Origin: an uncultured Clostridia bacterium
GTDB taxonomy: Bacteria > Bacillota > Clostridia > Christensenellales > UBA1242
Reading direction: 5' to 3'
Assembly: GCA_947366545.1 (NCBI GenBank)
Contig: CANBAL010000011.1
Location: 1 to 38,531 of the forward strand
Length of the DNA: 38,531 nucleotides
Shown: positions 1 to 8,881 of the stretch, in pieces
Layout of the letters: every line of letters begins with the position of its first letter
Position numbering within the stretch: position 1 is the first letter of the stretch
Made by a program: the position numbers and the translations under genes
The notes under the pieces: generated by a model
The model's database searches: none
What the model was told of the DNA's origin: nothing
Seen by the model: only the letters and a program-made list of their open reading frames with translations

Positions 1-1051
1 TATTTGTTGTTGTTAAATTTTTAAAATATGTGGATTTCACTTTTGTTGATGTAGATGACCAACTTGTAGTGCAATTAGAAGATGAACTGCCGTATTTTGC
101 ATAACTTGTATTTCCATTAAATGTCCATCCCGCAAAGGTATAACCTGCACGGGTTGGGTTGGCAAGATAAAATGCTGAATCGTATATGCCGCTTGTTGGA
201 AGTGTTCCGCTATAACTGCCACCATTAAGATTACAAGTAATTGTATAAGAGTTTGGAGACCACATTGCATGTAAAGTAGATGCTACCTGACTATAATAAA
301 TATTAGGTGTAGAGGACGGACCAAGGGCACTTGGAACAGAAATCCCTGCGTTGTAATATCCGTAATAATCATCATCGTTGTCATTATAGTCTCCCCATCG
401 AGTAAAGGTATACCCAGTACGAGAAAATGTGGTTGAAGGTTTTAAAGTGGCACTTATGCCATAATACACGGTTTGCGTTATAGTACTACCAGTACCACCA
501 TTTGGTGTATAATAAAGAAATGCCTTATTCCTAGCAAAAATGGCAACATACTGTGCTGTGGTTGCACCAACTTGATTTACCGTCCTATATACACCATTGT
601 CAGTTGTGAGATCGTAGGATGTCGTCCATCTAGACGCATAATTTGTGTATGCAGTCGAGCTTGATAAAGTAGCACCAGTTTGACGAATACTTCTCAAGTG
701 AAAACCTGTATTTGGTTTTGCATAAACATATGGGTTTGCCCACCAGTTTGTGGTATTTTCGTAAGACCAAGTTATATTATTAAAATTATTTTGAGAGGCT
801 ACTTGTCCGCAGCCAGAGGCACCAAACCCTGCTACGCAATTAGAGGAATTATTGTAATCTTCCAAAAGTGAATAAACAGATACATTTCCGATTGCATCGG
901 CGTTATCCTCAGGCGAAGTAACAATCTCTTCCTGTGAATTATCGGGGGCTGATATTCCGCCGCCAAAATCTGTGGTCAACAAAAGAATACCTGACAAAAG
1001 GGTTATCATGAACATTATTACAAAAATTCCATAGGTTTTGAACATTTTCAT
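1..1051 (-). CDS. InlB-repeat secreted surface protein (C-terminus cut off by window edge)
   Basis: I translated this frame by hand: it stays open from an ATG at 1051 to the left edge, so at least 350 residues with no stop. Residues 1-27 are a short basic start plus a hydrophobic segment (KTYGIFVIMFMITLLSG), a signal peptide or membrane anchor. An acidic linker and an Asn/Ser/Thr/Tyr-rich region follow. Two Listeria/InlB B-type beta repeats are visible, with NGG near the repeat start and GYTFTRW or GYTFAGW near the end. InlB repeats are known from cell-surface adhesins and internalins, so an extracellular role is inferred; the ligand is unknown. Four Cys in the N-terminal half and repeats could form disulfides. 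There is no Shine-Dalgarno before 1051; a TATAAT lies 6 nt upstream. An alternative start is the ATG at 1045. A second InlB-repeat protein lies at 18774-21038. Confidence 0.8.
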   Translation of the reverse strand, partial: MKMFKTYGIFVIMFMITLLSGILLLTTDFGGGISAPDNSQEEIVTSPEDNADAIGNVSVYSLLEDYNNSSNCVAGFGASGCGQVASQNNFNNITWSYENTTNWWANPYVYAKPNTGFHLRSIRQTGATLSSSTAYTNYASRWTTSYDLTTDNGVYRTVNQVGATTAQYVAIFARNKAFLYYTPNGGTGSTITQTVYYGISATLKPSTTFSRTGYTFTRWGDYNDNDDDYYGYYNAGISVPSALGPSSTPNIYYSQVASTLHAMWSPNSYTITCNLNGGSYSGTLPTSGIYDSAFYLANPTRAGYTFAGWTFNGNTSYAKYGSSSSNCTTSWSSTSTKVKSTYFKNLTTTN

Positions 1052-1057
1052 GTTATT

Positions 1058-1086
1058 ATTATACGCAATTTTTGAGTAATAACAAA
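1058..1086 (-). promoter_or_regulatory. Promoter of the InlB-repeat protein, leaderless type
   Basis: On the minus strand a perfect TATAAT (1058-1063) is followed by only 6 nt before the ATG at 1051. The -35 position (1081-1086, TTTGTT) is weak. With a usual start point 6-7 nt after the -10 box, transcription would begin on or beside the start codon. A TTGACA further upstream (1103-1108) is too far away for this -10. Confidence 0.4.
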
Positions 1087-1128
1087 ATGATTTAATATAT
1101 TTTGTCAATTTTTTGGGGTTTTAATACT

Positions 1129-1154
1129 AAAAAAAGAGGTTTTAACCTCTTTTA
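1129..1154 (-). terminator. Rho-independent terminator of the parE-parC operon
   Basis: Read leftward, AAAAGAGG-TTAA-CCTCTTTT forms a perfect hairpin followed by a T run. It is about 230 nt past the parC stop, so the palindromic repeats at 1162-1344 lie inside the 3' UTR. Confidence 0.8.
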
Positions 1155-1161
1155 TATACCT

Positions 1162-1204
1162 TGGATTTCTCCACTGCGGGCTACGACCTTCGGTCGAAAT
1201 GACA
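1162..1204 (+). repeat. Dispersed palindromic repeat, copy 1
   Basis: Begins GGATTTCTCC and ends GGTCGAAATGACA. The ends are partly complementary (ATTTC with GAAAT) and a variable GC-rich middle can fold, so it is REP-like. A truncated 3' half (GTCGAAATGACA) follows at 1215-1226. The family recurs at 1238, 1279, 32038, 32380 and 32422. Confidence 0.85.
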
Positions 1205-1237
1205 AAAAGATATGAGTCGAAATGACAGAGGGTGAAA

Positions 1238-1266
1238 TAGATTTCTCCGCTACGGTCGAAATGACA
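1238..1266 (+). repeat. Dispersed palindromic repeat, copy 2 (short form)
   Basis: Starts TAGATTTCTCC and ends CGGTCGAAATGACA with almost no middle (29 nt). It is identical over 28 nt to the copy beside the GIY-YIG gene at 32381-32408, 31 kb away. Confidence 0.85.
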
Positions 1267-1278
1267 TGGGCGTGTGAT

Positions 1279-1320
1279 TAGATTTCTCCACGACGCCTAC
1301 GGCTTTGGGTCGAAATGACA
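1279..1320 (+). repeat. Dispersed palindromic repeat, copy 3
   Basis: Same TAGATTTCTCC and GGTCGAAATGACA ends with a different middle (CGACGCCTACGGCTTTG). A diverged 3' half (GTCGGGATGACA) follows at 1333-1344, then the palindrome AGTGCCTTAGGCACT at 1345-1359. I see no gene in 1052-1386. Confidence 0.85.
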
Positions 1321-1386
1321 AGATGAAGGGTTTGTCGGGATGACAGTGCCTTAGGCACTTTCTTAATGTTTGTGCGAAGCCGCGGG

Positions 1387-3852
1387 TTATAAGAGTACAT
1401 ATTTATGCACACCAAAGAACTTCTTTTTGATTATTTGATTGCCGGTGGTAAGCCTTTCGCTTTCTGGTATCTTTTTGCTTTGCATTGGCAGTATTTTAAG
1501 ACCAAAATCCACCGCTATAGTTGTATCATCGCCCTCACACGCAAACGCCACCTTATCTTTGCCTTCAAAGTTAATATAGCGTAAGCCCTTTCTATATCTT
1601 TGTGATACTGGAAGAGAAGATACATTAAAGCGTTTGATATAACCATTCTCCGTCACAACTATGGTAGTGGTAAAGTCAAGTTGGCTGGCAAATACAACAT
1701 AATCGCCATCCTCCATATTTATACCCTTGACGCCACCTGAAATGCGGCCTTGAGTTGGAACATCACTCTTCTCAAAATTGAGGCAGTTACCTTGAGAAGT
1801 GAGCATAAGCACGCTCTTACCTTGTTTATCAAGTTGCACCCCGATAACACTATCCCCCTCGCCAAGTTTCATGACTTGGTAGAAGGCTTTTGTAGTTATG
1901 CTGTCTTTAACGCTACTCTTTTTAATCATACCTTGTTTTGTATAGAAAAGCAGATTGCCGTCGCTAGATGCCTTCATAAAGGTGATAACATACTCGTCTT
2001 TTGCCACGCCGATATCAAGGCTATTTAAAGTTACACCTTTATCACGCCATTTACATTCTTTTAGTTTATCACAAGTAATTTTAAGGCAATTACCTTTATT
2101 AGTAAACATCAAAAGTGTATCTTTTGAGGATACCATTACTATTTTTGAGTGTACATCTGTAATAGCCGAAGTATCATTAAGTGCCTTATTCGACATTGAA
2201 TAATTCTTAGCGGTCACCTTCTTGATAGTATTACCTTCGCTTATTGCAACTACATAGCCTTGGCTATCCTCCTCTTCCTTCTTCTCCTCAAGTTTGATTT
2301 CGCCATTTTTTAATATTTGTGTACGGCGTGGAGAATTATAATTTTTCTTGATTTCAAGAAGTTCTTTCTTAACAACCTCATATTGTGCAGCCCTCGAGGC
2401 GAGTATTCTCTCAAATTCCGCAATCTTTTTCTTAAGGTCGGCTAGTTCGCTTTCAAGTTTCTCTACTTCAAGGTTTACAAGTCTTGCAAGGCGCATGTCA
2501 AGTATTGCTTGTGTTTGTTTATCACTTAATTTAAACTTTTCTTTAAGTCTTTGTTTCGCCTCAGTGACATTGGCTGAGGTCTTGATAATCTTTATTACGG
2601 CATCAATATTTTTGATTGCAATAAGAAGCCCCTCAACTATATGTGCCCTATCCTTTGCCATATTAAGGTCATATTTTGTTCTTCTAACTATAATCTCCCT
2701 TTGATATTGTGCATAGTAGGAAATTATATCAAGTAGCCCCATTAGTTTTGGTTTTCCACCTGCAATCGCAACCATATTGATTGCAAAAGATTGTTGAAGA
2801 TTTGTCGATTTATACAGTAGTTCCAATATTTTTTTAGGCTTTGCATCCTTTCTAAGTTTAATTACTGCACGAATGTTTTTATCACTTTCATCCAAGATAT
2901 CAGCAATATCGCCTAATTTTTCCTTATTTTGTTCCTTTAAATCTGCTATCTTTTGAAGAAGTTGTGCTTTATTCACTTGATAAGGGAGTTCTGTTATCAC
3001 GATGCTGGTTCTACCGTTCACCGTTTCAAGATTCACCTTACCACGCATCATAATCTTGCCCTTACCTGTCTTATACGCTTGCTCAAGTCCGTCATCAAAA
3101 TATATCTCGCCGCCTGTAGGAAAGTCTGGGCCTTTGATATATTTCATCATTTCTGTTAGGGAAATTCTTGGATTGTCTATATAGGCAATCACGCCGTCTA
3201 TCGTCTCACCTAAGTTATGTGGTGGAATATTTGTCGCTACCCCTACCGCAATTCCAGATGCACCATTGACAAGAAGGTTTGGAAAGCGTCCTGGGAGCAT
3301 ATCTGGTTCCTGCAAAGTATCATCAAAGTTATAACTCCAACGCACGGTTTCCTTATCTATATCGCGCAAAAGTTCCAAGGCAAGAGGTGCCATTTTTGCC
3401 TCAGTATAACGCATTGCCGCAGGACTATCGCCGTCAATGGATCCAAAGTTTCCTTGACCATCCACAAGTGGCATACGCATGCTGAAATCTTGCGCCATAC
3501 GACACATAGCATCATAGACCGAACTATCGCCATGTGGATGATATTTACCTAAACAATCACCGACAAGTCTTGCACTTTTACGATAGCCTTTATCTGGCTG
3601 CATGCCAAGTTCAAGCATGGTGTAGAGTATCCTTCGTTGTACTGGTTTGAGACCATCCTCTACCCTTGGCAATGCCCTATCCATAACCACGCACTCTGTG
3701 TAAGGTATCATAGAGTCATGCAGCACCTGTTCGATTGAACGATAGATAATCCCTTTATTATCTCCGTTATCCTCGCTGCCGACTTCCTCTTTTTCTATTT
3801 CAGGAAGCCCATTCATTTCCTCTTGTATCATTTTCTCTTTTTCCTCTTGCAC
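1387..3852 (-). CDS. parC: Type IIA DNA topoisomerase subunit A (topoisomerase IV ParC / GyrA-like)
   Basis: Breakage-reunion subunit of a gyrase/topoisomerase IV; it cuts and rejoins DNA through a tyrosine. At 821 residues it has the family's normal length. After an acidic ~35-residue extension come [12 protein letters not shown], the quinolone-determining segment [12 protein letters not shown] (Ser110 and Asp114 occupy the E. coli Ser83 and Asp87 positions, i.e. the susceptible state), and catalytic Tyr149 in [19 protein letters not shown], a coiled-coil around 430-510 and a C-terminal beta-pinwheel with [10 protein letters not shown] follow. No clear GyrA-box is visible. I use the GTG at 3852 (AGG 6 nt upstream); an ATG at residue 8 is possible. 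It sits 57 nt after the B subunit and away from dnaA/recF, which favours ParC, but GyrA versus ParC needs a tree. Confidence 0.9.
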   Translation of the reverse strand: MQEEKEKMIQEEMNGLPEIEKEEVGSEDNGDNKGIIYRSIEQVLHDSMIPYTECVVMDRALPRVEDGLKPVQRRILYTMLELGMQPDKGYRKSARLVGDCLGKYHPHGDSSVYDAMCRMAQDFSMRMPLVDGQGNFGSIDGDSPAAMRYTEAKMAPLALELLRDIDKETVRWSYNFDDTLQEPDMLPGRFPNLLVNGASGIAVGVATNIPPHNLGETIDGVIAYIDNPRISLTEMMKYIKGPDFPTGGEIYFDDGLEQAYKTGKGKIMMRGKVNLETVNGRTSIVITELPYQVNKAQLLQKIADLKEQNKEKLGDIADILDESDKNIRAVIKLRKDAKPKKILELLYKSTNLQQSFAINMVAIAGGKPKLMGLLDIISYYAQYQREIIVRRTKYDLNMAKDRAHIVEGLLIAIKNIDAVIKIIKTSANVTEAKQRLKEKFKLSDKQTQAILDMRLARLVNLEVEKLESELADLKKKIAEFERILASRAAQYEVVKKELLEIKKNYNSPRRTQILKNGEIKLEEKKEEEDSQGYVVAISEGNTIKKVTAKNYSMSNKALNDTSAITDVHSKIVMVSSKDTLLMFTNKGNCLKITCDKLKECKWRDKGVTLNSLDIGVAKDEYVITFMKASSDGNLLFYTKQGMIKKSSVKDSITTKAFYQVMKLGEGDSVIGVQLDKQGKSVLMLTSQGNCLNFEKSDVPTQGRISGGVKGINMEDGDYVVFASQLDFTTTIVVTENGYIKRFNVSSLPVSQRYRKGLRYINFEGKDKVAFACEGDDTTIAVDFGLKILPMQSKKIPESERLTTGNQIIKKKFFGVHKYVLL

Positions 3853-3909
3853 TATTTACCTCGCTTTAAATTTTAGAGCATTTTACTCCGTCTATGATGA
3901 CGGGAAATT

Positions 3910-5859
3910 TTATTTCTTATAGTTCTTATAAAATTCATCCTCTTTATCAAAGTTTGCATGCAGTGATATATATGCTTTTCGAGCGTCAATATCATCGCCC
4001 ATCCATGTGGTTACCATTTTCTCTGCCTCGGCAGCATCCTCAATGCTTACCTGTATAAGCATTCGCTTATCTGGATCCATGGTGGTATCCCAAAGTTGAT
4101 CGGGATTCATCTCGCCAAGTCCTTTATATCTTTGAAGGTCATATCCCTTCCCCGCCCTTGCAATCGCATCAGGCAGTTCATTATCTGAATACACATACTC
4201 CACGAAATCCTTCTTTGAAACCTTATAAAGTGGTGGCAGGCCGATGTAAACATGTCCGTCATTTATAAGTTCCTTCATATATCTATAGAAGAAAGTAAGG
4301 AGTATTGCCCGAATATGTGCGCCATCTTGATCGGCATCGGAAAGTATAATCACCTTATTATATCTTAAACTTGATAGGTCAAGGTCCTCACCGATACCAG
4401 TATTGAGTGCGCTTATTATCGTCCTTATCTCTTCATTAGCAAGAACTTGGTCTATCCTCTTCTTTTCAGCATTCAGTGGTTTACCGCGTAGTGGCAAGAT
4501 TGCTTGAAAGCGTCTATCACGCCCCTGCTTTGCACTACCACCAGCGGAATCCCCTTCCACTATAAACAGCTCGCTAATCTCCCGATTTCGAGAGGTGGCT
4601 GCCGCTAGTTTTCCAACAAGATTAAAGTTTTCAGCATTATTTTTTGCACGGGTGAGTTCCTTTGCCTTCTTTGCAGCCTCCCTAACCTTAGCTGCGCCCT
4701 TTGCCTTATTTATAATTACTTCGGCAATAGACCCGCTCTTCTTATCTTCAAAAAATTTACTTAGTTCTTTAATGGTAAGGTTTTCAACATAGGTTTTTGC
4801 CTCAGGATTGCCGAGTTTTGTCTTGGTCTGGCCTTCAAACTGAACATTATTCATTTTGATGTTAAGAACTACCGTAATCCCTTCTCGGAAATCCTCGCCT
4901 AAAAGGTTGGCTTCCTTTTCCTTTAAGAAATTATTATTTCGGGCATAGTCATTCATCACCTTAGTGAACGCACTTTTAAAACCCGTCTCATGAGTACCGC
5001 CCTCTATCGTTGGTATATTATTTACAAATGAAAAAGCATTCTCTGTATAAGAGTCTGTATAGGTGAAAGCGACTTCGAGGTCAAAATTCTTGTCTTCACC
5101 ATGGAAATATACCGGCCTTGGCAGGAGTTTTGTCTTTCCTTCTACAAGATAGTTGACATAATCGGCAATTCCGCCCTCATAGTGGTAGGTTTCCTCTAAA
5201 CGATCCCGCTCATCTATTACTGTTATTCTTAAGCCCTTATTTAAAAAGGCAAGTTCTTTCGCCCTTCGTGAGATATTTTCATAACTAAACTTCAGTTCGC
5301 CAAACATTCCACTATCAGGAAGGAAGGTGACCTTAGTACCTGTTTTCTTTGTGGTACCAATCTGCTTGAGCGGTGCTACCGGCACACCGCTATGCATTTT
5401 GCCACTCTCATCCATATAGGAATGGAATTTTATCTCATACTCCTTTCCACCTTTATATACCGTGACATTACACCATTTGGAAAGTGCATTTGTGACAGAT
5501 GCTCCTACGCCGTGTAAGCCGCCAGAAAACTTGTAATTTGAGTTGTTAAACTTTCCGCCCGCGTGAAGAGTGGTATACACAACCTCAACACCGCTTTTAT
5601 GAAGAGTAGGATGATTATCAACCGGTATTCCCCTTCCATTATCTTCAACAGTGGCACTGCCATCGGTGTTTAATGTAATCGTAATTGTATCGCCATAACC
5701 GTTTGAAATTTCATCTATAGCGTTATCAACTATCTCCCAAAGAAGATGATGCATACCTTTGGAACCTGTGGTACCGATATACATACCTGGTCGGAGCCTT
5801 ACCGCATCCAACCCTTCAAGAACGACTATATCTTTTGAATCATATGTTTTTTCAGCCAT
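3910..5859 (-). CDS. parE: Type IIA DNA topoisomerase subunit B (topoisomerase IV ParE / GyrB-like)
   Basis: ATPase subunit partnering the downstream A subunit. The GHKL ATPase domain shows EIVDNAIDE, EDNGRGIP and the lid FSGGLHGVGASV; a transducer domain follows with QTKTKLGNPEA. The TOPRIM metal site shows EGDSAGGSAKQGRDR and DADQDGAHIR, and the C-terminus has QRYKGLGEMNPDQLW. Length (649 aa) is usual, without the large insertion of Gram-negative GyrB. The stretch LPPLYKVSK...EYVYSDNEL resembles B. subtilis ParE more than GyrB, which with the parE-parC order is why I prefer ParE. The ATG follows AAGGAG and GGGG. An extended -10 (TGGTAAAAT, near 5881) precedes it, and the gene is divergent from murG. 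Confidence 0.9.
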   Translation of the reverse strand: MAEKTYDSKDIVVLEGLDAVRLRPGMYIGTTGSKGMHHLLWEIVDNAIDEISNGYGDTITITLNTDGSATVEDNGRGIPVDNHPTLHKSGVEVVYTTLHAGGKFNNSNYKFSGGLHGVGASVTNALSKWCNVTVYKGGKEYEIKFHSYMDESGKMHSGVPVAPLKQIGTTKKTGTKVTFLPDSGMFGELKFSYENISRRAKELAFLNKGLRITVIDERDRLEETYHYEGGIADYVNYLVEGKTKLLPRPVYFHGEDKNFDLEVAFTYTDSYTENAFSFVNNIPTIEGGTHETGFKSAFTKVMNDYARNNNFLKEKEANLLGEDFREGITVVLNIKMNNVQFEGQTKTKLGNPEAKTYVENLTIKELSKFFEDKKSGSIAEVIINKAKGAAKVREAAKKAKELTRAKNNAENFNLVGKLAAATSRNREISELFIVEGDSAGGSAKQGRDRRFQAILPLRGKPLNAEKKRIDQVLANEEIRTIISALNTGIGEDLDLSSLRYNKVIILSDADQDGAHIRAILLTFFYRYMKELINDGHVYIGLPPLYKVSKKDFVEYVYSDNELPDAIARAGKGYDLQRYKGLGEMNPDQLWDTTMDPDKRMLIQVSIEDAAEAEKMVTTWMGDDIDARKAYISLHANFDKEDEFYKNYKK

Positions 5860-5972
5860 ATCTACCCCTTATTCTCCTTTATTTTACCATAAAAAAAGAA
5901 ATTCATAAAACATTTTAAACCATTTTCTTAATTCTTAAATAAAATATATTGTGACCTTTATATGAATTGCAA

Positions 5973-6002
5973 TTTGCATATTTATGCAAAGATTTGTATA
6001 TT
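5973..6002 (+). promoter_or_regulatory. murG promoter overlapped by an 18-bp palindrome
   Basis: TTGCAT (5974-5979), a 17-nt spacer and TATATT (5997-6002) form a plausible promoter. A perfect inverted repeat TTTGCATA-TT-TATGCAAA (5973-5990) covers the whole -35 box and half the spacer, a typical operator position. The cognate regulator is not identifiable. Confidence 0.5.
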
Positions 6003-6055
6003 TATTTTGCTATAAGATTTAACAAAATACATACACTACTTTCAAGGAGAAGGAA

Positions 6056-7105
6056 ATGAAAAAAATAGTTTTGACTGGCGGTGGCACTGCTGGACATATC
6101 TACCCCGCCCTTGCAGTAAGGGAGCGGCTTGGCAGCGAATATGAAGTACATTTTATTGGTGGGAGTGGAATAGAAAAAAATATTCTTGCAAACGAAAAGG
6201 ATATTATCTTTCATGAAATAAGTGCCGTCAAACTTGAAAGAAAACTTACGCCTAAAAACCTGCTGATACCTATCAAACTTTTTAAAGCCATTGAGGATGC
6301 AAAAAAAGTGCTTGTTGAAATCAAGCCAGATATCATCTTTTCAAAGGGCGGATTTGTTTCTGTACCTGTCGTGATTGCGGGAAGAAAATTAAAGATACCT
6401 ATCATAAGTCATGAGAGCGATTTGAGTATGGGACTTGCAAACAAAATCATTTTAAGAGAGTGTGAATATATGTGCACATCTTTTAAAGAGACTTGTCAAA
6501 AAAACAAAAAGTGTGTTTACACTGGGCAACCTATAAGAAAAAAAGTGTTTAACGGAAAAGGCAGCAAAATTGAAGATAGCATTCCTTTCTTTGACAGAAA
6601 CAAACCAAATCTTCTTGTCATAGGTGGATCACTAGGTGCAAAATTTATTAATGAAAAAGTATGGAAAAATTTAGAGGCTTTGACAAGCCGCTTCAATGTT
6701 GTACATATCACAGGAAAAGGAACAAAAGAAAAGCATAGCGGCAACTGTTATCTTCAGGTTGACTATGCAGAAAATGTTGGAGACTATTTTGCCTACGCTG
6801 ATATAGTTTTATCACGGGCTGGCTCGGGTGCAATAAATGAGTTTTTAGCACTTAAAAAACCTATGCTATTAATTCCCCTTTCTAAAAAGTGCTCACGCGG
6901 AGACCAAATAGAAAATGCAAAACTTTTTACAAAACTTGGCTTTGCAGACATGCTGGAAGAAGAAAATTTTGATGATAAAATTTTTCTTGCAAAATTACAA
7001 AGAGTGTACTTAAATTCAGATAATTTTAAAGAAAATATGAAAAAAATGCAAAATTTTGATGCTTGTGATAAAATTATTGAGTTGATTAAAAAAATTCAAA
7101 AATAA
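6056..7105 (+). CDS. murG: UDP-GlcNAc--lipid I N-acetylglucosaminyltransferase MurG
   Basis: Final cytoplasmic step of peptidoglycan precursor synthesis: transfers GlcNAc from UDP-GlcNAc to lipid I at the inner membrane face, giving lipid II. The two-domain GT-B fold is represented by the N-terminal loop GGGTAGHIYPALA (the third glycine of the usual GGGTGGH is Ala), SKGGFVSVPVVIAG and HESDLSMGLANK. The second domain has VIGGSLGAKFIN and the donor-binding SRAGSGAINEFLALKKPMLLIPL. The HESD variant is common in Clostridia-type MurG. Length 349 is normal. The ATG follows AAGGAGAAGGAA. The gene is alone rather than in a dcw cluster, with its own promoter and terminator. Confidence 0.95.
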   Translation: MKKIVLTGGGTAGHIYPALAVRERLGSEYEVHFIGGSGIEKNILANEKDIIFHEISAVKLERKLTPKNLLIPIKLFKAIEDAKKVLVEIKPDIIFSKGGFVSVPVVIAGRKLKIPIISHESDLSMGLANKIILRECEYMCTSFKETCQKNKKCVYTGQPIRKKVFNGKGSKIEDSIPFFDRNKPNLLVIGGSLGAKFINEKVWKNLEALTSRFNVVHITGKGTKEKHSGNCYLQVDYAENVGDYFAYADIVLSRAGSGAINEFLALKKPMLLIPLSKKCSRGDQIENAKLFTKLGFADMLEEENFDDKIFLAKLQRVYLNSDNFKENMKKMQNFDACDKIIELIKKIQK

Positions 7106-7134
7106 TAAAACGAGAAATGTTTTCCTCGTTTTAT
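7105..7134. terminator. Bidirectional terminator between murG and the subtilase gene
   Basis: AAAACGAG...CTCGTTTT hairpin flanked by A-rich and T-rich runs, so it can serve both convergent genes; it overlaps the subtilase stop codon. Confidence 0.8.
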
Positions 7135-8264
7135 TTTAATTTGGGATAGCCATACCCTTCAAGATTTCTATTAAATGTAATGGCCTTACAATTTGAAAGC
7201 AAAATCCTTTTTATTTCATCTGGTTTTAATTTATCATTTTCTTCCCTTAGTAGTGCAACAAGGCCTGCTATCATAGGGGTGGCAACACTGGTGCCACTTA
7301 GGTTTGTATACGGCTTCTTTATGCCACAGGAAATTATATCTACAGAGGGGGCGATAAGATCAGGCTTATATTTTTGAAAGGCTGGGCCCCTTGATGAAAA
7401 GTTTGCTATTTCAAAATAATCCTCATTAAAACTATCATCATCGAGGCGATTATCATCAAAACCACCCACAGTGATAATTTTGCCACTCACCCCCGGACTT
7501 TTTATAGTTTGATATTCTGGCCCACTATTGCCAGCGGCAGCCACCACAACTATTCCACTTTGCCAAAGTGCTTCCGCTCCGCTCATTATTGGGTCGTTAA
7601 ACCCTAGCGGCTCACTTCCAAAACTCATGCACACTATATCAATTCCATATTCTTTATGATGATTGTAAATCCATTCCATTGCATCAAGGATCCTATCTGC
7701 CGACGCCTCGCCATCACCATTTAGTGCTTTAAGCGAAATCATCTTCGCCTGTGGCGCTATACCTGAGTATCTGCCCGCGCTCATACCACCATTGCCACAA
7801 CAAACCCCACTAACAAAGGTGCCGTGACCATTATCATCATAGGCAAAATTTCTTCCCTGTACAAAGTCTTCAAAGTGGACAAGTCTTTTTTCACAAAGCA
7901 TAAAATCAAGATGTGACGATATACCAGTATCAATAAACGCGATTGTGGAATTTTTGCCACTTAAGTTTTTATCTGCCACATTAAGCACCTTTTTCGCAAC
8001 ATTCATAAGTGCGCAGGCCGAGGAAATTGAATATATAAACTCCACCTGAGTAAGAGAAGATAGTGCCCCTAGTTCTTTTTTATTCACCTCAATTCTAAAA
8101 GACTTGATGAATAAATATTCATGCAAGATATGTATTTTTTTCTTTTGTAAGTAGTTTCTTAATCTTTGATAGTCGTACGCCTTTACAATACATTCTATGT
8201 TCTTGTTTTCTTTTAAGGCGTCAACTACTATAAGTAAACTTTTGTCTATTTTTTCCTTTCTCAT
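7131..8264 (-). CDS. Subtilisin-family (S8) serine protease, no signal peptide
   Basis: Serine endopeptidase with an intact triad: Asp112 in FIDTG, His147 in NGHGTFVSG and Ser326 in SGTSVATPMIAGL. Oxyanion Asn246 lies in AAAGNSGP. Residues 1-90 form a region compatible with an I9-like propeptide/inhibitor fold. There is no N-terminal hydrophobic segment, so the protein appears cytosolic or non-classically exported, like intracellular subtilisins. 377 residues. Its ATG overlaps the TGA of the small upstream gene (ATGA), so the two are translationally coupled. Substrate unknown. Confidence 0.9.
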   Translation of the reverse strand: MRKEKIDKSLLIVVDALKENKNIECIVKAYDYQRLRNYLQKKKIHILHEYLFIKSFRIEVNKKELGALSSLTQVEFIYSISSACALMNVAKKVLNVADKNLSGKNSTIAFIDTGISSHLDFMLCEKRLVHFEDFVQGRNFAYDDNGHGTFVSGVCCGNGGMSAGRYSGIAPQAKMISLKALNGDGEASADRILDAMEWIYNHHKEYGIDIVCMSFGSEPLGFNDPIMSGAEALWQSGIVVVAAAGNSGPEYQTIKSPGVSGKIITVGGFDDNRLDDDSFNEDYFEIANFSSRGPAFQKYKPDLIAPSVDIISCGIKKPYTNLSGTSVATPMIAGLVALLREENDKLKPDEIKRILLSNCKAITFNRNLEGYGYPKLK

Positions 8265-8512
8265 TTTAGTCTTTCCAAAATACTTTTCATTTTTTCGTAA
8301 TTTTCTTTAGGCATATACATGCTTAAAGATTCTAAGGTGGAAGACAATTTTTCATAGTCAAATGTTCCCGCCTGCTTTTGACGAGAGGTCTCCTCGTAAA
8401 GCTTGCGAGTTAAATCATCTTGTGAAAGATCTTTAAGCTCATTATATTGCTCCATTATATCGTCAGACTTCTTTTCTTCTTTATTACTTTGTTTAAAATC
8501 AGATATCTTCAT
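8261..8512 (-). CDS. Small charged protein coupled to the subtilase
   Basis: 83 residues, starting MKISDFKQ and very rich in Lys and Glu. It is predicted to be mostly helical with possible short coiled coils (YNELKDLSQDDLTRKLYEE). I do not recognise the family. I chose the ATG at 8512 because AGAGG lies 6 nt before it; an in-frame upstream ATG at 8548 lacks such a site. The stop overlaps the subtilase start by 4 nt, so stoichiometric production is likely. A cytosolic protease with a small coupled partner suggests an inhibitor, adaptor or substrate, but that is inference from position only. Confidence 0.7.
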   Translation of the reverse strand: MKISDFKQSNKEEKKSDDIMEQYNELKDLSQDDLTRKLYEETSRQKQAGTFDYEKLSSTLESLSMYMPKENYEKMKSILERLK

Positions 8513-8590
8513 TTTCACCTCTAATTTAATATATGGCATCCCCTTCAAAAAAGTTGCACTATATTTATAAAAATAGAATATATATTAAAT

Positions 8591-8881
8591 ATGGAAAACA
8601 ATATTTTTGAACTTTTTAGCAAATTACTCTTCGGAGGCTTTTCACAGCCACAAAATAACTATTACCCTAATTCTTCCTACCCGAGTTCGCCTTATGGCAA
8701 TAGCGCCACAAATTCCTTCGATAACTCCTCTCTTATGCCCCTACTTTTATCACTGATGAGCGGGTCACCTTTGAAGGGAATGCCTGAACCTTTTGCCGCA
8801 CTTATGGCGCAACAAAAAAATTCACCGCAAAGCGGTGAACAACATGAAAAAGTAATGCCTCATGATGAAATTATATTATAA
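8591..8881 (+). CDS. Hypothetical Asn/Ser/Pro-rich small protein
   Basis: 96 residues, unrecognised. Composition is odd: an Asn/Tyr/Ser/Pro-rich middle (roughly residues 18-48), then a hydrophobic LMPLLLSLMSG segment, then a hydrophilic tail. It is divergent from the subtilase operon with 78 nt between them. No Shine-Dalgarno precedes the ATG; an AT-rich -10-like TATATA lies 6 nt upstream, as at other leaderless-looking starts here. It overlaps the convergent ABC gene by 6 nt. It could be real or spurious; good codon usage and the position in an otherwise empty gap support a gene. Confidence 0.5.
   Translation: MENNIFELFSKLLFGGFSQPQNNYYPNSSYPSSPYGNSATNSFDNSSLMPLLLSLMSGSPLKGMPEPFAALMAQQKNSPQSGEQHEKVMPHDEIIL

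Noticed and set aside
37..871. Plus- and minus-strand ORFs within the first 900 nt
   Set aside because: They are in other frames of the long uninterrupted minus-strand frame 1051 to 1, which has a signal segment and InlB repeats.
1162..1344. CRISPR-like array
   Set aside because: Repeat units vary in internal length, spacing is irregular (about 12-35 nt) and there are no cas genes; the copies behave as dispersed palindromes.
1750..3552. Several plus-strand ORFs opposite parC
   Set aside because: Shadow frames of a clear topoisomerase gene, with no ribosome binding sites or family features.
6002..6214. Minus-strand ORF across the murG start
   Set aside because: Cysteine/phenylalanine-rich shadow over the murG promoter and 5' end; no ribosome binding site.
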